Below are positions 57,973 to 64,000 of a stretch of DNA of 64,000 bases, in pieces (position 1 is the first letter of the stretch; each line of letters opens with the position of its first letter). The notes beneath the pieces were generated by a model. The model saw nothing but the letters and a program-made list of their open reading frames with translations, was not told where the DNA came from and made no database searches. The DNA is from GCA-001856825 sp038729485 (lineage in GTDB: Archaea > Thermoplasmatota > Thermoplasmata > Thermoplasmatales > GCA-001856825): positions 1 through 64,000 of the forward strand of contig JAVYRX010000002.1 in the NCBI GenBank assembly GCA_038729485.1, given 5' to 3'. Made by a program: the position numbers and the translations under genes.

Positions 57973-58719
57973 TTACGAAACCACATCCACGACGCCAGTC
58001 ATCCATCCTGCTGTGGCCATAGCCCCTCCCCAGCCGGCGAGTTCATCGCCACAGGGGACAAAACACTGCCACGTGTAGGTACCCGTATTATTAAGATAGA
58101 AATGGGCAACCGTTATCGCCCCGCCTGAAGGATTTGTTCCTGCAAATGTCGGTACATTGAGGAGGATTGAACCGCCATTCAGAATAGTGAAAGTATGTGT
58201 TACCTCCCAGCCTCCAAGCGTATTGTTCCACGGAAGTGAAGATACGTTCCATCCCTGTCCTTGGGCTATCGTAATGTTGTTGGACGAATTCCCAGATAGT
58301 GTTCCGTTTATATATTGCGCAGAGCCATTGTAGATGTATTCTACGCCCCCAACTGTACCTATAACTTTCGTGTAAGTGGAATTATTTGACGTTCCGTTAG
58401 GGCCAATGTTAGTAGTTACGCCCGAGTCGTAGTCGGCGATTACAATCGTAACAAGTTCGTGAGCTGGAATCTTAATAAGTGCAGATGATTCAAGCTGCCC
58501 TCCAGGGCCTACGACGAAAAATGCAGGCTGCCTGTGATGTATTGTAGAATTGTTGAACCAGTTGTTTGGAGAAATTACAAGGAAAAGCGTCGTACTTGGC
58601 TGAGCGGAGCTTGTCGTTGGCACTGATGATACTTCCTTGTAGTAAGCAGCACCGATTCCTATGCCTCCGATAATCACGATTGCGGCTATAATAGAATAGA
58701 GTGCTTTTTCTGATAACAT
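57973..58719 (-). CDS. Membrane-anchored cupredoxin-fold protein, cytochrome oxidase subunit II-like
   Basis: 248 residues. One N-terminal anchor (about 7-26), then a Ser/Thr/Asn-rich outer domain with about a dozen N-x-S/T sites. Copper-site-like elements: VTHTF (H175), and WQCFVPCGDEL (C219, C223), followed by methionines M234 and M240. A binuclear CuA site needs C-x3-C-x3-H; here the position of that His is Leu. It could be a mononuclear blue-copper site or a degenerate CuA. First gene of the operon; TATA TTGTATAAAGT lies 20-31 bases upstream on the minus strand. Sulfocyanin-like function is possible. Confidence 0.75.
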   Translation of the reverse strand: MLSEKALYSIIAAIVIIGGIGIGAAYYKEVSSVPTTSSAQPSTTLFLVISPNNWFNNSTIHHRQPAFFVVGPGGQLESSALIKIPAHELVTIVIADYDSGVTTNIGPNGTSNNSTYTKVIGTVGGVEYIYNGSAQYINGTLSGNSSNNITIAQGQGWNVSSLPWNNTLGGWEVTHTFTILNGGSILLNVPTFAGTNPSGGAITVAHFYLNNTGTYTWQCFVPCGDELAGWGGAMATAGWMTGVVDVVS

Positions 58720-58739
58720 CCGTTCTTTAATTATATGTC

Positions 58740-58750
58740 TTGTATAAAGT
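58740..58750 (-). promoter_or_regulatory. TATA box for the cupredoxin-Rieske-cytochrome b operon
   Basis: Minus-strand ACTTTATACAA is centred 26 bases before the ATG at 58719. Confidence 0.55.
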
Positions 58751-58827
58751 TTACTTTAGTTTAAGCATAATTAATATGATTTGACCTAAACAATTAATGC
58801 GGCTAAACTACTTTTGATGTGACACGA

Positions 58828-59502
58828 TCATCTCCCGTCGCACCCTTCACACCAAAGGTAAAAATCTAGAAATGATATCTCCTCCTTCAAAAGCACTGTC
58901 TCGATGTTCTGGAAAAGATTCTTTCTTCTTTGGTCGTAAGGAATGGCCTGAATGTCACCAACCTTCTTCATTATGTCCCCCATTGTGTTTTCGGAACTTA
59001 CCTTGATACCAATAGGATTAGGATTTTCGGACGTCACGTCAATTTTTGTGGGAATGGTTATGGAACCGAGAAAGATCGTTGGTTCCTCGTCGTTCAAAAC
59101 AAGCTTGGTGTTGTCTGAATAGAAGACGACGTCCGCTAGGAGTGAAAGAGATACCCCATTATTTATTGCCGTCCCGTTTATTGCAGAAAATACTGGTTTC
59201 TCAAGAGAGGTCAAAAAGAGAACGATGCCTTGAATTCTCTTGTAGTAGTCCCTAAGATCCGCATAAGATCTATTTGGTGGGAGCGCAAGACCTTTTGAGA
59301 AAACGTAATTTGTACCGGTCAGAACTATGGATTTGACGTTGTCGTCAAGTGCTGCAATAGAGAATATTTTTATGAGTTCATCCAGGAGATCGTTATCGAT
59401 GAGACCAGGAGAAAGGATTGTAATGATGCCTGTTTTCCCTTCCCTCCAGAAAGAGGTGCGCTTAAACCCATCTACGCTTGGAGCCGACGCTATGTTTGGC
59501 AT
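58828..59502 (-). CDS. Crotonase (enoyl-CoA hydratase)-like protein, probably lacking catalytic glutamates
   Basis: 224 residues. Crotonase-fold features: SIVLTGTNYVFSKGLAL (CoA-binding loop), SLEKPVFSAINGTAINNGVSLSLLADVVFYSDN. In active hydratases the NG-x-A-x-G-G-G oxyanion loop is followed by acidic residues; here the GGG is NNG and the usual E-x(n)-G-x-x-P is changed to EEPTIFLGSITI. It may be an isomerase, another acyltransferase-like member or inactive. It ends in a CEGC tail. ATG with TATA-like TATAAATC about 26 bases upstream. It lies between tatC and the Rieske operon. Confidence 0.75.
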   Translation of the reverse strand: MPNIASAPSVDGFKRTSFWREGKTGIITILSPGLIDNDLLDELIKIFSIAALDDNVKSIVLTGTNYVFSKGLALPPNRSYADLRDYYKRIQGIVLFLTSLEKPVFSAINGTAINNGVSLSLLADVVFYSDNTKLVLNDEEPTIFLGSITIPTKIDVTSENPNPIGIKVSSENTMGDIMKKVGDIQAIPYDQRRKNLFQNIETVLLKEEISFLDFYLWCEGCDGR

Positions 59503-59538
59503 ATTAAAGTCTTCCTCTAAATACCCTGATTTATATTC

Positions 59539-59697
59539 ACCTAAAGGATTTTCCGTCTGTGTCTTTGTCTCTTATGTCTCCTAAGTGCTGTTCTCTTGGA
59601 AGTTTAACAGAGTCCTTTATGACCAAGAAACGCTGACCCTTACGCCGCTCGGACTCTGGTGGGAAACGAGATCGTCCGTTCCGATCCACTAACCCTT
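59539..59697 (-). pseudogene. Out-of-frame C-terminal tail of tatC
   Basis: Just before the tatC stop the message reads CAAAAAGGGTTAG. Shifting one base back at that A5-G3 run opens a further ~50 codons: GLVDRNGRSRF, PPESERRKGQRF, KLPREQHLGDIRDKDTDGKSFR, ending in TGA near 59539. The peptide is highly charged and soluble, as expected for a cytoplasmic TatC tail. It is either a tail lost by an indel, a frameshift site, or chance. Not translated in the plain reading. Confidence 0.35.
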
Positions 59698-60489
59698 TTT
59701 GACCAGAAGCTTCGCGGCCAATGCCCCCGAAAAATATAGCATTATCACCACTGCAGCTATTGTAACCTCCATTATTCCGCCTGTGGCTCCGGGTGAGATC
59801 AGGAGGGCTATGAAAAATGAGCCTATAACCGCATATCTCCAATTCTTAAGCCAGGTTGAAACAGGGACGATTCCCAGATAAGAAAGCGAGAAAACTACAA
59901 CAGGCGTTTCGAACACTCCACCCATGCCTATCGTTATCAAAAGAACAATAGACACAAACTGCGCAATCCCTATAGTGGGTTCCACGCCTAAATCTAAAGC
60001 AAACTTGTAGATCACGTCCATCAGCAGGGGGACGACGAGCTTGAGAGCGAACGCTGCTCCGGCCGCGAACAATAGAATGACAGGTATAACGGACCAAACG
60101 ATTATTTTCCTTTCCCTGCCGTATAAACCTGGCTCTGAAAATTTTATCAACTGATATACAAGTATTGGAATAACGACGGCTGCAGAGACTGAAAGGGAAA
60201 CATAAACAACACTGACTATTATGTCAAATGGCGATACGTTAATCAAGACCAATTTTTTTGGGATAAGACCGCTCTCCATGTACCTAAGCAAATAAACGGA
60301 GAAGCTGTTGTAAAACGATGGAATTGGATAGAAGAGCTTCAAGCCCCTGTATTCAAAAGGGACTGGACCAACTATGAACAAGAGGAAAAACAGTACTATA
60401 AACGCTATAAGCGTCGACCGTATCCTTACGAGAAGCTCGTCGATATACTTGAATAACTTTCCTCCCAAAAGCCCTTCAGACTCACTCAT
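59689..60489 (-). CDS. tatC: Twin-arginine translocase subunit TatC
   Basis: 266 residues with the usual six helices. Core region FKYIDELLVRIRSTL at the N-terminus and FSEPGLYGRERK in the first cytoplasmic loop (the F-x-x-PGL-x-x-E-R signature) are intact. The ATG at 60489 (MSESEGLLG) is preferred; the upstream frame would translate the A+T-rich promoter. TatC is the receptor for twin-arginine signals; the Rieske protein nearby is a likely substrate. See the separate entry about a possible frameshifted tail. Confidence 0.94.
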   Translation of the reverse strand: MSESEGLLGGKLFKYIDELLVRIRSTLIAFIVLFFLLFIVGPVPFEYRGLKLFYPIPSFYNSFSVYLLRYMESGLIPKKLVLINVSPFDIIVSVVYVSLSVSAAVVIPILVYQLIKFSEPGLYGRERKIIVWSVIPVILLFAAGAAFALKLVVPLLMDVIYKFALDLGVEPTIGIAQFVSIVLLITIGMGGVFETPVVVFSLSYLGIVPVSTWLKNWRYAVIGSFFIALLISPGATGGIMEVTIAAVVIMLYFSGALAAKLLVKKG

Positions 60490-60674
60490 TTGTTTTAGGA
60501 TGATTATATTTAACAATAAAATATTCTTTCATGCTGGCATCTCTGATCGTTTCTTTGCGGTCAGTTCATATTAATATCTATGCAGGATAGTAACTACCTG
60601 CTAAAAGTTATGCAAACTCGAAAAAAATCGAGGCATCATTTATCCAAATACCTGTATGAAGCTGCCTCTAAGCC

Positions 60675-60962
60675 ATGATAATGAATAGGAGTTTGCCGTG
60701 CAAGAAATCGGGATGGGCACTATACCCCTCCGTGGCTCTTACGCCGATCACACTCTATCCTGCATTTTCAGAAATGTAAATTGGAGAAAAGTCCCCGTCC
60801 TTGGGCATGGCTTTCATCATTCTGTTCTGAAAAAAAAGGATAATGGCAACTGCTCTTCAACATGGAAAAACAGGTCAAGAAAAACTGATAAGCGCATTGG
60901 AACAAACTGAATTCATGGTCGATACAACTGGAACGATGAAAGGGACAGAGGTGAATTTATAA
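60675..60962 (+). pseudogene. Possible decayed reading frame, unidentified
   Basis: The 458 bases between tatC and pyrF contain a single frame that reads protein-like for about 95 codons but is cut by TAA at 60777 and TGA at 60828. It opens ATG-ATA-ATG with pieces SGWALYPSVALTPITLYPAF, SPSLGMAFIILF and TGQEKLISALEQTEFMVDTTG. A TATA-like ATTAATATC near 60568-60577 could start a transcript around 60598. I do not recognise the family; it may be chance. Confidence 0.25.
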
Positions 60963-60964
60963 GG
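60956..60964 (+). promoter_or_regulatory. TATA box for pyrF
   Basis: TTTATAAGG is centred about 25 bases before the ATG at 60984, indicating a leaderless message and selecting that ATG. Confidence 0.6.
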
Positions 60965-60983
60965 ATATTGGAAATTGTCTACA

Positions 60984-61598
60984 ATGGAAAAAAGAATCAT
61001 TGTCGCTCTTGACGTTGACGAAAGAAAGGCCATTAAGGTTGCGACAGAGGTGGGAGAGGAAGCTTATGCATTTAAAGTGGGATACCCCCTTATTCTCGGG
61101 AGTGGGGTGGGCGTGCTGAGGGAAATAGCATCTCGCGGGAAAGTTATTGCTGACCTGAAAATATCTGATATTCCAGATGTGTCGGCAAACATCGCGAAGG
61201 AGCTTACTTCCCATGGCGCAGAGGGGATAATAGTTCATGGGTTCGTCGGGAGAGATGTTGTCAGCCAATGCAGAAGAGTGAGCAGGGAACTTTACGTCGT
61301 CGCAGAAATGAGCCATCCGGGCAGCCTGGAATTCATTTCAGCCCACTCTGAAGAAATAGCGAAAATGGCCAAGGACGAAGGAGCTGATGGAATCGTAGCT
61401 CCCGCAACCCGTCCGGAGAGAATTAAGCTATTGAAAGAGAAATCCGGCCTGAAAGTTATTTCGCCGGGTGTTGGTGCGCAGGGCGGGAGTTACAAGACTG
61501 CTCTTGAGAACGGAGCCGATTACGTTATAATAGGCAGAAGCATTACCATGTCAGAAAATCCCAGAAATGCCATAAAAGAGATTATGGCAGGAACGTGA
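60984..61598 (+). CDS. pyrF: Orotidine 5'-phosphate decarboxylase
   Basis: 204 residues. Last step of UMP synthesis. The catalytic D-x-K-x-x-D motif is in DLKISDIPD near residue 57; the C-terminal phosphate-binding part is SPGVGAQGG and DYVIIGRSIT. The leaderless ATG at 60984 is better than the TTG at 60975. First gene of a likely operon with the aconitase X pair six bases downstream. Confidence 0.95.
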   Translation: MEKRIIVALDVDERKAIKVATEVGEEAYAFKVGYPLILGSGVGVLREIASRGKVIADLKISDIPDVSANIAKELTSHGAEGIIVHGFVGRDVVSQCRRVSRELYVVAEMSHPGSLEFISAHSEEIAKMAKDEGADGIVAPATRPERIKLLKEKSGLKVISPGVGAQGGSYKTALENGADYVIIGRSITMSENPRNAIKEIMAGT

Positions 61599-61604
61599 GA
61601 ATTG

Positions 61605-62777
61605 ATGTTTCTTAACAAGGAGGAGGAGCTCATATACGATGGAGAGGAGGGTGAGGCAAAGAAGTTATCGATAAGGCTGCTGGCTGCTCTTGGAGATCTT
61701 GGAGGAGCTGAAAAACTAATACCTATTAAATCGGCACACATATCGGGAGTTTCATACAAGAACATAGGGGACGGAGGGATCCAGTTCCTGAAGAAGATAA
61801 GAGAAAAGGTTGCTGTCCCAACTACGCTAAATCCTCTAGGCTTTGACATAGAAAACGGTGGCCCTGTTTACATAGACGAAAAGTTCAGGAAGAAACAGAT
61901 GGAAATAGTTAATCTCTATATGGAAATGGGCATAAGGGAAAGCTTCACCTGCACGCCATATTATTTTTACAATGAGCCTTCATTTGGAGATCATCTTGCT
62001 TGGGCGGAGAGTTCCGCAATAATCTATGTGAATTCTCTAATAGGCGCAAGAACTAACAGAGAATCCGGACCGTCAGCCTTGGCCTCCGCCATAATAGGGA
62101 AAACGCCGGATCACGGCCTTCACAGAACCGAAAACAGGGAACCGAATATTGCCGTAAACGTAGACACTTCCCTGGATTACACCGGGTTTGCCGCGCTCGG
62201 TCTGTATGTCGGCCCGATTCTAAAGACTAAGATACCGCTTGTAAAGGTGCCTGGTAAGGCTAAAGCAGTTGATGTTAAGGCACTTTCCGCTGCACTGTCA
62301 GCCACTTCTTCTATTCCTATGTTCCACTTGGATGGAATTACACCCGAATCCAATCTTCCATTGGAAACAACAGAGACGATAGAAGTAAGCAGATCTGACA
62401 TCGAGGAGACAATAAATAAAAATTCCTCTCGTACAGAACCGGATCTTATAGCGATAGGGTGTCCGCACCTTTCACCGGAAGAGATAGAGTTTATAGCGAG
62501 CAAAGTTAAGGGCAAGAAAAAAACAGGACCTGACCTCTTGTTGTTCACGTCAAGGGAGGTAAGGGAAAAGGAGGCTCAGGCAGTGAAAATAATAGAGGAT
62601 TTCGGAGGAAAGGTTCTCACCGATACCTGCATGGTAGTATCCCCTCTCAGCAACAAATATGCGAGCACGGGTACTAACTCCGGGAAGGCCAGTTTCTATC
62701 TGCCCCTCAAGGGATACGGTAACCAGAAGGTGACCTTCATGGCCATCATTGATCTTCTGAAATGGGTGATAGCGTGA
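61605..62777 (+). CDS. Aconitase X large subunit (phosphomevalonate dehydratase large subunit-like)
   Basis: 390 residues. DUF521/aconitase X catalytic protein: KSAHISGVSYKNIGDGG, VPTTLNPLGFD, FTCTPYY (Cys), GARTNRESGPSALASA, IGCPHLSPEE (Cys) and LTDTCMVVSPL (Cys). The three cysteines fit an iron-sulfur cluster. Known members are archaeal phosphomevalonate 5-dehydratase (mevalonate phosphate to anhydromevalonate phosphate) and proline-derivative dehydratases. ATG at 61605 preferred over the TTG just before it. It overlaps the small subunit by four bases. Confidence 0.9.
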   Translation: MFLNKEEELIYDGEEGEAKKLSIRLLAALGDLGGAEKLIPIKSAHISGVSYKNIGDGGIQFLKKIREKVAVPTTLNPLGFDIENGGPVYIDEKFRKKQMEIVNLYMEMGIRESFTCTPYYFYNEPSFGDHLAWAESSAIIYVNSLIGARTNRESGPSALASAIIGKTPDHGLHRTENREPNIAVNVDTSLDYTGFAALGLYVGPILKTKIPLVKVPGKAKAVDVKALSAALSATSSIPMFHLDGITPESNLPLETTETIEVSRSDIEETINKNSSRTEPDLIAIGCPHLSPEEIEFIASKVKGKKKTGPDLLLFTSREVREKEAQAVKIIEDFGGKVLTDTCMVVSPLSNKYASTGTNSGKASFYLPLKGYGNQKVTFMAIIDLLKWVIA

Positions 62778-63553
62778 TAAAGGGCAGAGGGTTGTCTCCT
62801 GGGACTGCATCCGCTGAGGCCATAGTTTGCGATCAATACATATCCCCTCTTGGGGAGATTAAGGAAGATGGTCACATAATGTCCGGACCTTGTGAGGGTA
62901 CCGAAATATCCGGAAAGATTTTTATCTTTAGGGGAGGGAGAGGTTCCACAGTTGGATCTTACGTCCTCCTTCAGCTAAGGGGAAGCGGAAAGGCGCCTGC
63001 GGGAATAATTAACGAGGTGGGAGAACAGATGATAGTAACAGGAGCAATCATATCCGATCTGCCGATGGTTGATTCTGTGCCGATAGACATTTTCCTGACT
63101 GGAGATTCTGTGACCATAAACGGATCAACTGGCGATGTAAAGATAGAGAACGTGCAAGAGAGAAAGGTTGCAACCGCATACGTAGTCAACGGGGACAGGC
63201 TGCTTCTGATGAAAAGGTCTGAATCTGCCCCTTCGTATGCAGGCATGTTCGGAGGTGTTTCAGGATATGTGGAGGCAAAGGAGAATCCCGTTGAAACGGC
63301 GATCCGAGAGGTAGCGGAAGAGACGTCCATCAATAATCTTGAGATAATGAAAGTTGGGAAGGAAGTTCAGGTGAGATACGGTAAAATTCTGTTTAGGATA
63401 ACTCCCGTTCTACTAAAGACGGATTCTAAGGACGTAAAATTGAACTATGAGAATTCGTCCTATTCGTGGGTGACAAAGAAAGAGCTCCAGGACATTAATA
63501 CCGTTCCGAAATTCAAGGAAGTATACGAGGCACTCCTGAAAGCCAATCCCTAA
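62774..63553 (+). CDS. Aconitase X small subunit (DUF126) fused to a Nudix hydrolase domain
   Basis: 259 residues from a GTG at 62774 that overlaps the large-subunit stop (GTGA) and has GGGTGA four bases upstream; an ATG at 62762 is less likely. Residues ~1-126 are the DUF126 swivel domain with GRGSTVGSYVLLQL, whose serine contributes to the active site. Residues ~130-259 are a complete Nudix domain: the box runs G164 to I186 as GYVEAKE...REVAEETSI, with every catalytic glutamate kept and the late Gly replaced by Ser. Usual small subunits are only ~130-140 residues long, so this is a genuine fusion. The Nudix substrate is unknown; a prenyl or mevalonate diphosphate is a natural guess. Confidence 0.9.
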   Translation: MIKGRGLSPGTASAEAIVCDQYISPLGEIKEDGHIMSGPCEGTEISGKIFIFRGGRGSTVGSYVLLQLRGSGKAPAGIINEVGEQMIVTGAIISDLPMVDSVPIDIFLTGDSVTINGSTGDVKIENVQERKVATAYVVNGDRLLLMKRSESAPSYAGMFGGVSGYVEAKENPVETAIREVAEETSINNLEIMKVGKEVQVRYGKILFRITPVLLKTDSKDVKLNYENSSYSWVTKKELQDINTVPKFKEVYEALLKANP

Positions 63554-63582
63554 AGTAAAATATTATGAAAAATTACCTCCTT

Positions 63583-64000
63583 ATGCACATAAGCGAGGTT
63601 CTCAGGGAAGAATCTGTGTCGAAACAGGTTACAATCAGAGGTTGGGTATACAGAGCCAGAGAATCTGGAAGCCTCGTCTTCCTTGTGATAAGAGATTCCA
63701 CGAATATAATTCAAGTCGTTGTAGAAAAGAATTCTGTTAACAGTGAGGAATTCGATCTCGCAAGAAAGGCTACAGTAGAGAGCTCAGTTGAAGTGACCGG
63801 GATTTGCATGAAAGAAAAAAAAGCTGTTACGGGATATGAAATCCACGCGACAAAGCTTATTTTTTACCAGGTAGCCGATATCTTCCCCATTACCAGGGAC
63901 AAGAGTGATGAGTTCCTTCTTGACATAAGGCATCTGTGGCTAAGAAGCAGAGAAATGACGGCTACGTTGAAAATAAGGGAAGCTGTCCTTGAACTTATAA
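63583..64000 (+). CDS. asnS: Asparaginyl-tRNA synthetase, 5' part, cut by the window end
   Basis: At least 139 residues. The OB-fold anticodon domain reads VTIRGWVYRARESGSLVFLVIRDST, then FPITRDKSDEFLLDIRHLWLRSREMTATLKIR, the start of the class II core. The RHLW-L-R-S-R form fits AsnRS better than AspRS. An ATG at 63565 is in frame, but TAAAATATT at 63556-63564 is placed for a leaderless start at 63583, giving MHISEVL. The rest of the gene lies to the right. Confidence 0.88.
   Translation, partial: MHISEVLREESVSKQVTIRGWVYRARESGSLVFLVIRDSTNIIQVVVEKNSVNSEEFDLARKATVESSVEVTGICMKEKKAVTGYEIHATKLIFYQVADIFPITRDKSDEFLLDIRHLWLRSREMTATLKIREAVLELI

Noticed and set aside
59590..59690. Hairpin-forming, GC-richer stretch downstream of tatC considered as a tRNA or small RNA
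   Set aside because: No cloverleaf could be drawn, and the open out-of-frame tail of tatC explains its composition better.
59689..59700. Programmed -1 frameshift in tatC
   Set aside because: The slip site C-AAA-AAG is not the canonical A-AAA-AAG heptamer and no downstream pseudoknot is evident, so an indel relic is kept as the main explanation.
60698..60910. 70-codon frame in the tatC-pyrF spacer
   Set aside because: Basic, low-complexity translation; the other frame at 60675-60962 looks more protein-like, and neither is secure.

Overview
The window reads as chromosome from a thermoacidophilic euryarchaeon of the order Thermoplasmatales or a close relative. The support is an archaeal 16S rRNA gene standing alone, a single unsplit RNA polymerase B subunit with split A'/A'', archaeal-only informational genes (RadA, PolD small subunit, aIF1A, Pelota, GatDE, RpoL, PINA, Hel308), and an acidophile-type Rieske/cytochrome b locus. 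Base composition is intermediate by eye (not computed). Gene density is very high. Most starts belong to one of two classes: leaderless starts with a TATA-like box centred about 26 nt upstream of ATG/GTG/TTG, or operon-internal starts with a GGTGA-type Shine-Dalgarno matching the 16S 3' end. These signals were used to revise several starts.

Layout. 1-453: a decayed cas1 gene running off the left edge. 454-6168: a PrpD-family gene and thrS (minus), then a K+ channel and an archaeal MiaB-like methylthiotransferase (plus). 6177-14945: the RNA polymerase operon rpoH-rpoB-rpoA1-rpoA2-rpl30e-nusA (minus). 15052-19476: a signal-less BtuF-like protein, a ubiquitin-like/MoaD-like protein, and a minus operon wHTH-DUF373-MptE-Mut7C-Pelota. 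19597-28730: DNA repair (Ogg), carbamate kinase, a phosphoribosyltransferase, DtdA, Dys, TyrRS, hexuloisomerase, SHMT, a PAC2 proteasome chaperone, RpoL and NadM. 28831-39034: GatD-GatE, SerRS-Hel308, endonuclease IV and a two-subunit 2-oxoacid:ferredoxin oxidoreductase. 39166-51948: small regulatory and membrane proteins, GuaA synthetase subunit, PINA, Elp3, aIF1A-Rio1-KH protein, DUF99, PolD small subunit, Pcm, RadA and GAPDH. 52034-53507: solitary 16S rRNA (minus) with a processing stem and several TATA-like boxes upstream. 54001-60489: a respiratory island (cupredoxin, Rieske, cytochrome b, polytopic membrane protein) flanked by tatA and tatC. 60984-64000: PyrF, aconitase X large subunit, an aconitase X small subunit fused to a Nudix domain, and the 5' part of AsnRS.

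How they work together. Most of the window is housekeeping information processing. Two accessory themes stand out. The first is the Tat/Rieske/cytochrome b/cupredoxin island: the Rieske protein carries a KR-type Tat motif and the two Tat components sit on either side. The second is the aconitase X pair, whose small subunit is fused to a complete Nudix domain. That is an unusual architecture, plausibly tied to mevalonate phosphate or prenyl phosphate metabolism, and is the best candidate for an undescribed system here. No tRNA gene, CRISPR array or intact insertion sequence was recognised.
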